Origin: Oscillospiraceae bacterium
Lineage (GTDB): Bacteria > Bacillota > Clostridia > Oscillospirales > Ruminococcaceae
Length of the DNA: 47,615 bases
Reading direction: 5' to 3'
NCBI GenBank assembly: GCA_009777415.1
Contig: WRLX01000003.1
Span: 1 to 47,615 of the forward strand
Part shown: piece by piece, positions 15,043 to 23,003 of the stretch
Layout: every line of letters starts with the position of its first letter
Position numbering within the stretch: the first letter of the stretch is position 1
The notes under the pieces: generated by a model
Told to the model about the DNA's origin: nothing
The model's database searches: none
The model's input: the letters and a program-made list of their open reading frames with translations, nothing else
Made by a program: the position numbers and the translations under genes

Positions 15043-16062
15043 TTAAGCGATAATATCATCGCCGCCGCCTTTGTTTATTTCGAGTACATTTTCGTCCTCA
15101 AGCCGCCGTATTACGGCAACGATTCTTTGTTGCGCTTCCTCAACATCTCTCATTCTTACATTTGAGAGGTATTCCACATCTGTTTGTGTTGTCTCGCGCA
15201 TACGGCTCGACATATTCGCGTAAATAACTTCCGCAACCTCCGCACTTGAGCCTTTTATGGCGATTGACAGGTCTTTTGCATCTATTTCCTTGAGGAACGC
15301 TTGTATTGCCATAGAATCGAGAAGAGCAATGTCCTCGAAAACGAACATTTTTTGGCGAATGTTTTCGGCAAGCCTCGGGTCTCTTTGAATCAGCTCATCG
15401 AAAATGAACTTTTCGGTAGCTCTGTCAACATTATTGAGTACATCTGCGATATAATTGATACCGCCGACCTCCATAGAGTCCATAGTAACAAGGTTGGCAT
15501 ACTTTCTCTCAAGAGTCGCTTCTATTGACCTTACTACATCCGGTGCGGCAGCATCCATACGCGCAATCCGCTCAACAACATCAATCCGCACTTCTTTGGG
15601 AAGCTCCGACAAAATTGCCGACGCTTGGTCACTCCGTGAATATGACAGTATAAGCGCGATTGTCTGCGGGTGTTCATTTTGAACAATTGCGAGCAGGTTT
15701 TTGTAGTCCGCCCTGCGTACAAATGAAAACGCCTTAGTTTTAAGCTGTTTTGTAATTTTTTCAAATAAAATGTCTGCCTGTTGCTGTCCGAATGCTTTTT
15801 GGAGAATCTCTCTCGCATAATCGACCCCGCCCTCGGAAATAACCTTTTGAGTAAGGCAAAGCTCGTAGAAGTCGTTAAGAACCGCCTCAACTTGCTCTGC
15901 GGGCCAGTAGTCAAGCTTTGCGACTTCCAATGTCAATCTCTCTATTTCATCATCGGAAAAATGCTTAAATACATTTGATGCATTTTCCACACCGATTGAA
16001 GACAGCACTAATGCCGCTCTTTGCATCGGGTTCATTTCAACTTTTTTATCATCAGCCGCCAT
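15043..16062 (-). CDS. fliG: Flagellar motor switch protein FliG
   Basis: FliG is the C-ring component that contacts the MotA stator and generates torque. The protein has 339 residues. The N-terminal domain shows NPMQRAALVLSSIGVENAS. The middle domain has the EHPQTIALIL motif, and the C-terminal domain has QKMFVFEDIALLD and IQAFLKEIDAKDLSIAIKGS. Length and motifs are standard. The ATG follows AGAAAGGAATGCTTTGTAAAA, which resembles a worn copy of the ribosome site in the leader cassettes. The gene is 57 nt downstream of fliF. Confidence 0.97.
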   Translation of the reverse strand: MAADDKKVEMNPMQRAALVLSSIGVENASNVFKHFSDDEIERLTLEVAKLDYWPAEQVEAVLNDFYELCLTQKVISEGGVDYAREILQKAFGQQQADILFEKITKQLKTKAFSFVRRADYKNLLAIVQNEHPQTIALILSYSRSDQASAILSELPKEVRIDVVERIARMDAAAPDVVRSIEATLERKYANLVTMDSMEVGGINYIADVLNNVDRATEKFIFDELIQRDPRLAENIRQKMFVFEDIALLDSMAIQAFLKEIDAKDLSIAIKGSSAEVAEVIYANMSSRMRETTQTDVEYLSNVRMRDVEEAQQRIVAVIRRLEDENVLEINKGGGDDIIA

Positions 16063-16119
16063 TTTTACAAAGCATTCCTTTCTCTATAAATATCGGATAG
16101 TGTCAACACGCTCCCTGCT

Positions 16120-17757
16120 CTAAACTTCGTCGTCGCGCAGCCATGTTCTTATCAATTGTGCGATAATATCCGGATTTGTTTTTGAAAACTCTTTTATTTC
16201 GCGCTTGAGCACAACATCCTTTGTATCGGTTTCCTCAAGCAGACTTTGCAGTTCAAATGCATCTTGGTCGGGAATAACCGGCTGAAATGAATCATCGCTG
16301 ATATATCCGCCCGCGCCTTCTGTTGCATACGCCATTGTGCGGTTGCGGACAAAACGTTTTTTCTTAGAGCCGGATGTAGTTATCGCCAAGATAAACAAAA
16401 TTACCAAAAGCACGCCCAATGCTACAATAATCCATATAAGGATGTTGCGTGTCATGTCGCCCGATTCGAAACCGATTCGGTCTCCCGGAGTCTGGCTGAG
16501 GGCGAAAACTCGCGTTGCCACAGTAACTTCCATCGCGCCTGTTGCGTTTTGGACAATTCCCTGCCACGTTTCAATTTCGGCGGGGGCAAGCGGCTCGGAA
16601 TCGACTACAAGAGAAGCAGTCGTTCTTTTTATCCGCAGACCCGTATTCTTATAGGTTTCGAGCCGTCTGTTAATCTCGTGGTACACATCCCGTCCCCATT
16701 CCACGTAAAACTCTCCACCCGGCTCTACTTCGGGGACTGTCGGGTAATCGGGGGCAACGTCCCCGTTGTTGGGAAACCCTATCAATCCGCCGTCTAACGC
16801 AGTTCCTCCCGCCGCGGCTTTTTCCGAAATAGTCCTTATAATTCCGCCGTCAAGCCCTTCCACAGGTGTAAATATCTCTTCAATTACTTCTCCGTCATCG
16901 CTGAAGTCCAACTCAACATTAACCGCAACATAGTAGCCGCCTTCGCCCCATACAGCCGCCAACAGCGGATTAAGCCGCGCCTCGGCGTTATCTGCCATGA
17001 GCGAAATCATGCCCGCCTCCAACGTGAGTCTTTGCTGCATTAATGCGAGGTCATCGCTTGCCCTTCCCGACAAGTCATCGGGTATAAGCTGAATACCATT
17101 TCCGTCTGTTACAGTTATATTATGCTCCTTAATGTCGGGAATAGCGTTTAAAACCATCAAGTGAATCCCTTTTATTTGTTCGTTACTGAGCGTTTGACCC
17201 GCTTTCAAGGTGAGCATCACAGTTGCACGCGGTTCTTGCCTGTCTTCTACCATTACGTAATTCTGAGAGTTTGGAATATGTAATATTACCATTGCACTCT
17301 CAACCTGGGGAATACTTGTCATTTGCGCCATTATCCATTCTTGGAGTTGATGCTTGGCTTTTTCGTTCTTGTCCCTGTCTGTCGAGAACATACTGACACC
17401 GGTGTCCCACGTGTCATAGTTAAATCCTGGACGCGGCAAACCTGCATCAACAATAGTTGTACGCGCAAGAACGACAACATTTTCAGGTACAAGAACATCA
17501 TTGTTAAGATTAGTCCTGACATCGGCAATCCCCGCCGTCGCCAAAACATTGGTTATTTCAAGTGCTTCATCTGCACCGGATGTTTTACACAGCAAAACAT
17601 GGCTTGATGTGTTCAAAAGTGCTGTTATTACAATTGCGGACACGATAATAACTCCGGCAACCGCGAGAATTACCGCCCTAGTTTTCCCGGCAAGCCCCGT
17701 CCATTTCTCTTTTGTCGTTGTGTATGTTTTCGAGAAAGTCTCTTTCACTTTTTCCAT
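16120..17757 (-). CDS. fliF: Flagellar MS-ring protein FliF
   Basis: FliF builds the MS ring, the base of the flagellum in the cytoplasmic membrane. The protein has 545 residues from ATG 17757. Two membrane segments flank the periplasmic ring-building region: one near residues 28-50 (VILAVAGVIIVSAIVITALL) and one near 440-465 (WIIVALGVLLVILFILAI). RPGFNYDTWDTG and KAKHQLQEWIMAQMTSIPQV are typical FliF blocks. The C-terminal tail (FSKTNPDIIAQLIRTWLRDD) is the FliG-binding peptide. An upstream in-frame ATG (17793) lies within the leader cassette and is a less likely start. Confidence 0.96.
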   Translation of the reverse strand: MEKVKETFSKTYTTTKEKWTGLAGKTRAVILAVAGVIIVSAIVITALLNTSSHVLLCKTSGADEALEITNVLATAGIADVRTNLNNDVLVPENVVVLARTTIVDAGLPRPGFNYDTWDTGVSMFSTDRDKNEKAKHQLQEWIMAQMTSIPQVESAMVILHIPNSQNYVMVEDRQEPRATVMLTLKAGQTLSNEQIKGIHLMVLNAIPDIKEHNITVTDGNGIQLIPDDLSGRASDDLALMQQRLTLEAGMISLMADNAEARLNPLLAAVWGEGGYYVAVNVELDFSDDGEVIEEIFTPVEGLDGGIIRTISEKAAAGGTALDGGLIGFPNNGDVAPDYPTVPEVEPGGEFYVEWGRDVYHEINRRLETYKNTGLRIKRTTASLVVDSEPLAPAEIETWQGIVQNATGAMEVTVATRVFALSQTPGDRIGFESGDMTRNILIWIIVALGVLLVILFILAITTSGSKKKRFVRNRTMAYATEGAGGYISDDSFQPVIPDQDAFELQSLLEETDTKDVVLKREIKEFSKTNPDIIAQLIRTWLRDDEV

Positions 17758-17833
17758 TATTTTACCCTTGACCTTTCTGCACAAACGTGCCATAAAAGTT
17801 TCGTTTTCCCATTCAACAAGTGCCTATTTTCAA
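17758..17833 (-). repeat. 76-nt leader cassette before fliF
   Basis: A copy of the leader family runs from a TTG at 17833 to the fliF ATG at 17757, exactly 76 nt. The TTG frame stops early (LKIGTC). A second start, ATG 17812, opens MGKRNFYGTFVQKGQG with TAA at 17764-17762, 4 nt before the fliF ATG. The C-terminal half (NFYGTFVQKG) is shared with other copies. GCACGTTTGTGC and AGAAAGGTCAAGGG precede the gene start. Upstream (17834-17882) there is AT-rich sequence with no gene. Confidence 0.75.
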
Positions 17834-17882
17834 ACTTTGTGACCTTGACCTTTCCTATCTATATTCCAAACTTTCACCTTTA

Positions 17883-18188
17883 CTAAATTTGCATTCTTAT
17901 AATTTCGTTGTAGGAATCGAGGACTGTATTCCTCACGTTTGTGAGCAATTCTACTGCAAGCCCCGCCTTTTCCTTATTAAGCTGAATCATTTCCAAGTCG
18001 TCTGCCTCACCTAACACTAATCTGATTTTATCCGCCGCCGAAATCTCCGACATTTCAACCGCATCGCCGAAAATACGTGTGAATACATCAAGAAAAGTCG
18101 GTTGCCCCGATGAACCCGTATTAGTAACCGGAGCGGTAACTGTTCCCCCTCCAACCTGCGGAATACCGATAATATTAGTAATGTTCAT
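17883..18188 (-). CDS. fliE: Flagellar hook-basal body protein FliE
   Basis: FliE links the MS ring to the proximal rod. The protein has 101 residues from ATG 18188. The conserved C-terminal region includes VNLNKEKAGLAVELL-type sequence (here IQLNKEKAGLAVELLTNVRN) and TVLDSYNEIIRMQI. The N-terminal part is flexible and Thr/Gly-rich. An upstream ATG (18215) would only add the ribosome-site sequence read as codons. The gene stands between flgC and fliF, as in most flagellar operons. Confidence 0.92.
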   Translation of the reverse strand: MNITNIIGIPQVGGGTVTAPVTNTGSSGQPTFLDVFTRIFGDAVEMSEISAADKIRLVLGEADDLEMIQLNKEKAGLAVELLTNVRNTVLDSYNEIIRMQI

Positions 18189-18225
18189 GTTTTTACCCTT
18201 GTCCTTTCTGCACAATATGTGCCAT
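18189..18225 (-). repeat. Short leader cassette before fliE
   Basis: Only the 3' half of the leader family is present between flgC and fliE. ATG 18225 opens MAHIVQKGQG with TAA at 18195-18193, again 4 nt before the fliE ATG. The Shine-Dalgarno is AGAAAGGACAAGGG, and GCACATATTGTGC gives a small inverted repeat just before it. The frame and the VQKGQG ending match the full-length copies. Confidence 0.65.
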
Positions 18226-18233
18226 AAAAATTA

Positions 18234-18719
18234 TCAGCCGCGACCCATCGCAATTGTTCTTTGTGCCATTTGCACCAAAGTGTCATACACGGCAAGGCTG
18301 TTTAAATAGGAATGCGTCGCCGCCATTAAATCAAGCTGTTCCTCGGCAACGTCGACATTCGGCAGATAATAGTACCCGTCTTCATCGGCGTGAGGATGTG
18401 TCGGGTCGTAAACAGGAGTAAAAGGCGAATCCTCGTCCTCTAACTTCCGCACTTCCGCCACTTGAACTCCGCCGTTTTTCAATTCTCTGCGTTCTGCAAG
18501 AGTCATATTAAGAATGTCGCCGAAACGCCTGTTTCTCCCGATATTTATGTTCTTAAACTCCTTAACTTCGCCGAAAAGAGTAACCTGCCGTCTGTACGGC
18601 CCGCCCTCTTCGGTTTCAGTAGTCGTTGCATTCGCTATGTTTTGGCTTATAACGTCCATTCGCAAGCGTTGCGCGGTAAGCCCGGAAACAGCCGTATTAA
18701 GATGTGACAAAAAAGCCAT
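18234..18719 (-). CDS. flgC: Flagellar basal-body rod protein FlgC
   Basis: FlgC is a proximal rod subunit. The protein has 161 residues. The N terminus (HLNTAVSGLTAQRLRMDVIS, then QNIANATTTETEEGGPYRRQ) is the rod signature. The C terminus (PNVDVAEEQLDLMAATHSYL, then NSLAVYDTLVQMAQRTIAMG) is the FlgC ending. The central segment is slightly longer than in model proteins. The ATG follows GAGGGAGAAATACG. It follows flgB, but a 162-bp MITE-like element sits between the two genes. Confidence 0.95.
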   Translation of the reverse strand: MAFLSHLNTAVSGLTAQRLRMDVISQNIANATTTETEEGGPYRRQVTLFGEVKEFKNINIGRNRRFGDILNMTLAERRELKNGGVQVAEVRKLEDEDSPFTPVYDPTHPHADEDGYYYLPNVDVAEEQLDLMAATHSYLNSLAVYDTLVQMAQRTIAMGRG

Positions 18720-18744
18720 CGTATTTCTCCCTCATTTATAATAG

Positions 18745-18906
18745 TATAGTCGGTCAGTTTGAGTTTAGTCTGCTGATTTGTGAGCAGATTTTTTGTCAAA
18801 CAAGACGATTTTTGCGCGAATATCCGTGCATATTTAAGTAAAAATCAACGCAGTATGGCGGAAAATATGCCGCAAACGGCGACTAAACTTAAACTGACCG
18901 ACTATA
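18745..18906. mobile_element. MITE-like palindromic element A between flgB and flgC
   Basis: The element is 162 bp with 25-bp terminal inverted repeats (18745-18769 and 18882-18906) that differ at one base; the outer part reads TATAGTCGGTCAGTTT. Flanking TA dinucleotides would fit TA target duplication as in Tc1/mariner-IS630 MITEs. The interior is largely self-complementary (GATTTTT and AAAAATC; AATAT and ATATT). It encodes no protein. From TGCTGAT (18771) to GCGGAAAAT (about 18868) it matches the element at 35758-35926, although the ends of the two elements are unrelated. It lies inside the flagellar operon. Confidence 0.8.
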
Positions 18907-18919
18907 TACAGGTGAACGC

Positions 18920-19288
18920 TTAATTGCGTCTCATCGCCGTCCGCATTGAGCTCATTGAACCCTCTAAATGTGTCATAATCGCATCCTGCCACAGTGCGTT
19001 GCTTTTCAGCATTGCCGCTTGAACCTCATAATCAACATTGTTTTCGTCCGGCTGACCATTGGTAATCTCGTCGACATAAACATCGTTTATCCTTAAATGA
19101 AGCTCTTTCTTAAATTTGGCATTCGGATTCATCTTTTCGCGCAAAACCCCCGAAAAAGTCAAATACTTGGACTTATAGCCGGGTGTGTCAATGTTTGCAA
19201 TATTATGCGCAATTATCTTCTTATTCTCGGCAGAAAAATTCAAACCCTGCTCTAATATCCTAAAAGAAGTCGTATTAAATAACCCCAT
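18920..19288 (-). CDS. flgB: Flagellar basal-body rod protein FlgB
   Basis: FlgB is the membrane-proximal rod subunit and the first gene of this operon. The protein has 122 residues from ATG 19288. The N-terminal rod motif FSAENKKIIAHNIANIDTPG and the C-terminal NNVDYEVQAAMLKSNALWQD are typical. An in-frame ATG 27 nt earlier only translates the Shine-Dalgarno region. A promoter lies at 19435-19463, with a full leader cassette between promoter and gene. Confidence 0.94.
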   Translation of the reverse strand: MGLFNTTSFRILEQGLNFSAENKKIIAHNIANIDTPGYKSKYLTFSGVLREKMNPNAKFKKELHLRINDVYVDEITNGQPDENNVDYEVQAAMLKSNALWQDAIMTHLEGSMSSMRTAMRRN

Positions 19289-19364
19289 GTTTTCACCCAT
19301 GCCCCTTCTGCACAAATGTGCCGTTGAAAGCCTCTTTTCCGCATTTACGCAGATTTACTTTCAA
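19289..19364 (-). repeat. 76-nt leader cassette and leader ORF before flgB
   Basis: TTG 19364 starts an uninterrupted 23-residue ORF (LKVNLRKCGKEAF followed by NGTFVQKGHG). It ends in TGA at 19295-19293, 4 nt before the flgB ATG; start-to-start is 76 nt. It is one of the few copies without an internal stop. The upstream ribosome site for this TTG is poor (AAGAGGATAAAAG). The GCACATTTGTGC palindrome and AGAAGGGGCATGGG lie at the 3' end. As the first translated unit of the operon it could couple flgB translation to a leader peptide. Confidence 0.75.
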
Positions 19365-19434
19365 ACTTTTATCCTCTTTACTCTCTTTACTTGCATTTAC
19401 TTACTTTTTCATTTTGATTAATTGTGATTTATCA

Positions 19435-19463
19435 ATTATACTACATCTTTTTATGAATTTCAA
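19435..19463 (-). promoter_or_regulatory. SigmaA-type promoter of the flagellar operon
   Basis: On the minus strand TTGAAA (19463-19458), a 17-nt spacer and TATAAT (19440-19435) form a near-consensus promoter about 150 nt before flgB. The region 19365-19530 around it is very AT-rich and has no gene. No sigmaD (FliA)-type site was noticed. Confidence 0.8.
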
Positions 19464-19530
19464 CACATTTTTTTATTTTGGCAAAAATTCATCAATTTGT
19501 CCTAAATTTTTTAAAACATTTTTGTACAAA

Positions 19531-20247
19531 TTACCAATAATCTTTCATTTTTTTGGATTTGTCGCGAGCCTTGCGAGCTTTTACAAATGACATTTCCTCA
19601 AAAACATACGGTTTTGACGGCGGAAGATGACCCATACGCTCTTTCGCGGCGAAAACAGAGCTGACAATTTCCTCCGCATTTTCAAACAGGCGCGGTACTA
19701 AAAATTGCTCCTCCGATTTAAATCCGCATTCTTCAAAGTAAAATTCTTTAAATTTCAAGTTACCGTCCTTGAAATAATACCCTAATCTGTCGGTATTTCC
19801 TATATAATCGCGAATTGCCGATGGTTTAGCCGTTATCAGGATTTGTTCTTTTTTGGTAACATTTGCCGCTTCAAGCTTGTCGAGCGGAATTACGATTAAC
19901 CTGCGCAGGACTGTTTGCCCCCCCCTGTGAACATAACTGCCCGCATACAGGCTGATTATAACGTCCTTTAACCCTATTTCCGCATATGTATACTTGGAGT
20001 GAACTCTTACCTTGTGTTCGGCAACCTCAAGCATAATGCGGACAATCAGCGCGAAGACGAATATTACGGCGAGAATAATTCTCGCGGCGGGCAAAAGCAA
20101 CTGGCTCTGCATAAGATTTCGCAGACTCAGCAACAGGCAGAGCGTTAAAAACACAGAAATAAGGACAATGGGTACAGCGGTGTACTCTAAGAATGTCCTG
20201 ACCCTTTTTCTATACATATTCGCATCACAGTGGAAATAGCATTTCAT
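19531..20247 (-). CDS. Membrane protein of unknown function, PH-like cytoplasmic part
   Basis: I do not recognise this 238-residue protein. It has two adjacent membrane helices (about 24-45 and 55-75; PIVLISVFLTLCLLLSL and ARIILAVIFVFALIV). A soluble region with alternating strands follows (KYTYAEIGLKDVIISLYAGS, then LRRLIVIPLDKLEAANV and KKEQILITAKPSAIRDYIGN). The layout recalls bacterial PH-domain membrane proteins. The C-terminal tail is Lys/Arg-rich. It lies upstream of the flagellar promoter on the same strand. Its own promoter is at 20294-20322. Function is unknown. Confidence 0.6.
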   Translation of the reverse strand: MKCYFHCDANMYRKRVRTFLEYTAVPIVLISVFLTLCLLLSLRNLMQSQLLLPAARIILAVIFVFALIVRIMLEVAEHKVRVHSKYTYAEIGLKDVIISLYAGSYVHRGGQTVLRRLIVIPLDKLEAANVTKKEQILITAKPSAIRDYIGNTDRLGYYFKDGNLKFKEFYFEECGFKSEEQFLVPRLFENAEEIVSSVFAAKERMGHLPPSKPYVFEEMSFVKARKARDKSKKMKDYW

Positions 20248-20293
20248 TTTTGTATTATCTCCCGTAAGTTTATTCGCTTTTCCGACAAAATAC

Positions 20294-20322
20294 AGTATAG
20301 CATAGTTTTTTCGATTTGTACA
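20294..20322 (-). promoter_or_regulatory. Promoter of the 19531-20247 gene
   Basis: On the minus strand TGTACA (20322-20317), a 17-nt spacer and TATACT (20299-20294) lie about 47 nt before the start codon. It is back to back with the promoter at 20375-20403. Confidence 0.6.
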
Positions 20323-20374
20323 GTATCAAATTATGGCAAGATAAATATTTTTTTCTTAATTTGCAATTTGAGAC

Positions 20375-20403
20375 TTGATTTATCTTAACTATTGTTGTAT
20401 AAT
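20375..20403 (+). promoter_or_regulatory. Promoter of the PilZ gene cluster
   Basis: TTGATT (20375-20380), a 17-nt spacer and TATAAT (20398-20403) form a good sigmaA-type promoter 56 nt before the PilZ gene. The next genes follow closely and probably share it. Confidence 0.75.
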
Positions 20404-20458
20404 GAGTTGAAATGCGATTCAATTTTAAGATGAATAATTTTAAGAAGGGGTGGGTCAC

Positions 20459-21142
20459 TTGAACGAAAAGATTAAGACAATCCAAATATTTAACCAAAAT
20501 AACGAGATGATTCTCGAGTGCAGCAAAGGCTTTTCTTTCCTCACGAGAACGGTGAACAGAAAGCAGGTCGATGATGTTTTAATGATAAGAGGGAAGAATA
20601 TTCCGCAGATTGCTTCCGGTGAGGCGGCAGATGTGGTAATTACCACCCGCGGCGGCGACAGGATTAAATATTTTTGCACGGTCGGCATTTGTACAAGTCG
20701 GCAGTTGCGTGTGATTCTCAACATTGAGAAAGCGAAAAAGCTCGAAAACCAAAGGCGGTATTACAGGATAAAAACTGCCATAAACTGCCGCATTGCCGAT
20801 GTAACAAGGGGAGAGAGTGTCACGCCCTATAATCCTAATCTTTACGGGAAAATTTATGACATAAATATCGGGGGCGTTTTTATCGCCGTTGAAACCGATG
20901 AAAAGTACCGCGAGAATGATTTAATCTCGTTTACGACTATACTCAACTCCAATAGGTTAGAAGCGACGGCAAAGGTTCTGAGGATTCAAGTTACCGATGA
21001 GGGCGAGGTTGTCGGCTACAGGTGCTGTTTTATAGCAATGTCATCACATCAGGAGGACATGATTTCCTCTTATATAAACTACCTGCAGCTTGAAGAACGC
21101 CGTATTGAGCTTGAAATTGAAAAAATGAAGAAAGATTCTTAG
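20459..21142 (+). CDS. PilZ-domain protein, YcgR-like c-di-GMP receptor
   Basis: PilZ proteins bind cyclic di-GMP; YcgR-type members slow or steer flagellar motors. The 227-residue protein has an N-terminal beta-rich YcgR/PilZN-like half (about 1-95). The PilZ domain opens with QRRYYRIKTAINCRI, giving the RxxxR motif. The second motif is DINIGGVFIAVE, where the usual (D/N)xSxxG has Asn for Ser. Translation most likely starts at TTG 20459, seven nt after AAGGGGTG; the GTG at 20450 lies in the ribosome site. The place next to the flagellar operon and the later GGDEF gene fits motility control, but the target is not shown. Confidence 0.85.
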   Translation: MNEKIKTIQIFNQNNEMILECSKGFSFLTRTVNRKQVDDVLMIRGKNIPQIASGEAADVVITTRGGDRIKYFCTVGICTSRQLRVILNIEKAKKLENQRRYYRIKTAINCRIADVTRGESVTPYNPNLYGKIYDINIGGVFIAVETDEKYRENDLISFTTILNSNRLEATAKVLRIQVTDEGEVVGYRCCFIAMSSHQEDMISSYINYLQLEERRIELEIEKMKKDS

Positions 21143-21149
21143 GTGCTTT

Positions 21150-22019
21150 GTGCGAAAAATTAAGAAGATAACGGCTCTGTTTATTGCTGTGCCTTTTGTT
21201 TTGGTGTCAATTGCGGGATTAATTTCACTTTTGAATTTTTGGTCGGGATTAAATGCCGAAACCAATGCCGAGGCGGGCTATTCAAAAGCACTTGGGATTA
21301 CCGCTTTAGTCGGCGAATACAATGCTTTTTTAACTGCTGCCGCCGAGCTTGACGCGGTAAAAGCCGCTGCCGAAAAATCCGATGCGGGGAGGGCGGTCGT
21401 CCCGCTTTTATCGGCTTACGCAGAGAGCGGATTCGGGATTTACGACATATTGATAACCAATAGCCGAGGCGATATTTTTGCCAGCTATACCGGCGATTAT
21501 AACAGTTCGGAGAGTTTCCGCGATGTTGCGGAATTGACAAGCCTTGCACCAACGCCCGTTCCCGTTTCGGGATTTTATGAGGGCGGCAGGTTTTATTGCG
21601 CAAAACCAATAAAAAAAGACGGGGATATAATAGGGTATATAATACTGAAAGCTCGGGCAGAGCTTATTTCCGACTATGTATCGCAGGCGGCAAACGGGAA
21701 AAGCACCTTTGCAGTGTTTGACGAAAGCGGGACTGTTATAAGCTCAACCGACACAGTAAGCGCGACTTTGAGGGACAGTGCCGCGGCGTACAGCGACAGA
21801 AGCGGTACTGAGCGGTATGAACTTTTTGAAAAGGGCGGGAAATCAGGCGCGGTGGGAAATATCGAAGGGACAAGGTGGAGGTGGATTTCGCTTCAGCCTG
21901 TATCAACGGCAACGTCATCGGCATTCTCTGTGTTCGCTATAGCTTTTGCAGTCGCCGGGGGAGTTTGCGCCGTAAATGCCGTTGCGATGATTGTAATTAT
22001 AAAGAAAGGCATAGTATAG
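21150..22019 (+). CDS. Membrane-anchored Cache-domain protein without output domain
   Basis: The 289-residue protein has a membrane helix near each end (about 6-28 and 260-285). The extracellular region between has a Cache-like pattern: AESGFGIYDILITNSRGDIF, then YEGGRFYCAKPIKKDGDIIG and TFAVFDESGTVISSTD. Such domains sense small molecules. The protein ends just after the second helix, without HAMP, kinase, GGDEF or methyl-accepting part, so it cannot signal alone. It could be a truncated chemoreceptor or a partner of another protein. It starts at GTG 21150, 8 nt after the PilZ gene. Confidence 0.6.
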   Translation: MRKIKKITALFIAVPFVLVSIAGLISLLNFWSGLNAETNAEAGYSKALGITALVGEYNAFLTAAAELDAVKAAAEKSDAGRAVVPLLSAYAESGFGIYDILITNSRGDIFASYTGDYNSSESFRDVAELTSLAPTPVPVSGFYEGGRFYCAKPIKKDGDIIGYIILKARAELISDYVSQAANGKSTFAVFDESGTVISSTDTVSATLRDSAAAYSDRSGTERYELFEKGGKSGAVGNIEGTRWRWISLQPVSTATSSAFSVFAIAFAVAGGVCAVNAVAMIVIIKKGIV

Positions 22020-22106
22020 TTTGAAAAGTATCAAGAAAGGGACGTGTGTAAACTGCAATTTTCACTGCTCGACAGTGCGTGCGGTAAACCACACATTGTG
22101 TGTGAA

Positions 22107-22928
22107 ATGGCAAGAATTATCACTATAACCAATCAAAAAGGCGGTGTAGGGAAGACTACCGTCTGTGCGTCTATTTGCGGTTGCCTGTCTGAAATGGGCA
22201 AATCCGTCCTCGCCATTGACCTTGACCCGCAGGGGAATTTGTCGTTCAGCTTAGGGGTTGATGCAACTTCGGGCGGCTATACCATGTATAACGCACTCAA
22301 ACAAACGGTCGGGATTTATGATATAATCCAGCATACCGAAATATGCGATGTTGCCCCGGCTAATATTACTCTTTCGGCTTGTGAGCTTGAATTGACCTCG
22401 GTAGGGCGGGAACATATCCTTAAAGAACAGATTGATACCGTTGCTGCCGATTATGACTATATCTTGATTGATACCCCGCCCGCGCTGTCGGTGCTTACAA
22501 TCAATGCTTATGTCGCGTCGGACTGGCTTATTATCCCCATGATTCCCGAGATTTTGTCGTTGCAGGGGTTCGCCCAATTGCAAGAAACTATTTATGCCAT
22601 TAAAAAGTATTACAACAAAATGCTCGAAGTCCGCGGAATTGTGCTTAACCAATATAACCCGCGTCTCATTTTAACTAAGGAAGTCGAGGAACTCGCCAAT
22701 ATAATCGCCGAACAGCTTGATACCGATGTGTTTCAGCAAAAAATAACGAGCAGCGTTGCGATTGCCGAAGCACCCGCTCACGGTAAGACAGTGAGCAATT
22801 ACGCGCCGCGTTCTAAATCGTCAATGGAATTTTCCGACCTTACATACGAGATATTGGGATTGGAAAGACCTAAACGCAAATCGTCTAAGAAAGGGCGTGG
22901 ACGTGTTAAGAAGGATGTGAAAGCTTGA
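22107..22928 (+). CDS. ParA/Soj/MinD-family ATPase
   Basis: ParA-type ATPases position chromosomes, plasmids, chemoreceptor arrays or flagella. The 273-residue protein begins MARIITITNQKGGVGKTT, with the deviant Walker A KGGVGKTT, followed by AIDLDPQGN (Walker A') and DYILIDTPPALSVL (Walker B). The C terminus is Lys/Arg-rich. No parB gene is adjacent. ATG 22107 gives the normal family N terminus but has no clear ribosome site. GTG 22044 follows AAGAAAGGGAC and would add 21 residues, so the true start is open. It overlaps by 4 nt the truncated ubiA copy. Its task here is unknown; placement of motility or envelope machinery is possible. Confidence 0.85.
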   Translation: MARIITITNQKGGVGKTTVCASICGCLSEMGKSVLAIDLDPQGNLSFSLGVDATSGGYTMYNALKQTVGIYDIIQHTEICDVAPANITLSACELELTSVGREHILKEQIDTVAADYDYILIDTPPALSVLTINAYVASDWLIIPMIPEILSLQGFAQLQETIYAIKKYYNKMLEVRGIVLNQYNPRLILTKEVEELANIIAEQLDTDVFQQKITSSVAIAEAPAHGKTVSNYAPRSKSSMEFSDLTYEILGLERPKRKSSKKGRGRVKKDVKA

Positions 22929-22999
22929 AGCATATAATAAGGGCAATGCGACCTAAAAGCTGGAGTAAAAAAGAGCTGGGAAGTGTTAAAAGGTGGTGA
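22925..22999 (+). repeat. Truncated duplicate of the ubiA start region
   Basis: About 53 bp spanning the ribosome site and the first 16 codons of the following gene occur twice (22918-22971 and 22997-23050), with one base change. The first copy has its own TTG (22925, overlapping the parA-like stop) and encodes LKHIIRAMRPKSWSKK, eight more residues and TGA. That stop lies 4 nt before the TTG of the complete gene; start-to-start is 79 nt. Its size and spacing match the leader cassettes elsewhere, but the sequence is gene-specific. Confidence 0.85.
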
Positions 23000-23003
23000 A
23001 AGC

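Noticed and set aside
17758-17793. N-terminal extensions of the form M(x)LCRKGxGK on FliF, FlbD, FliE, FlgB and others
   Set aside because: These residues are the ribosome-site cassette read in frame with the gene. The fixed spacing makes it in frame at every locus, and family N termini start after it.
22044-22106. Another leader cassette before the ParA-like gene
   Set aside because: A ribosome site and a CACACA-TT-GTGTGTG palindrome are there, but the frame runs into the gene without stop and the distance is 63 nt. It may only be an alternative start.
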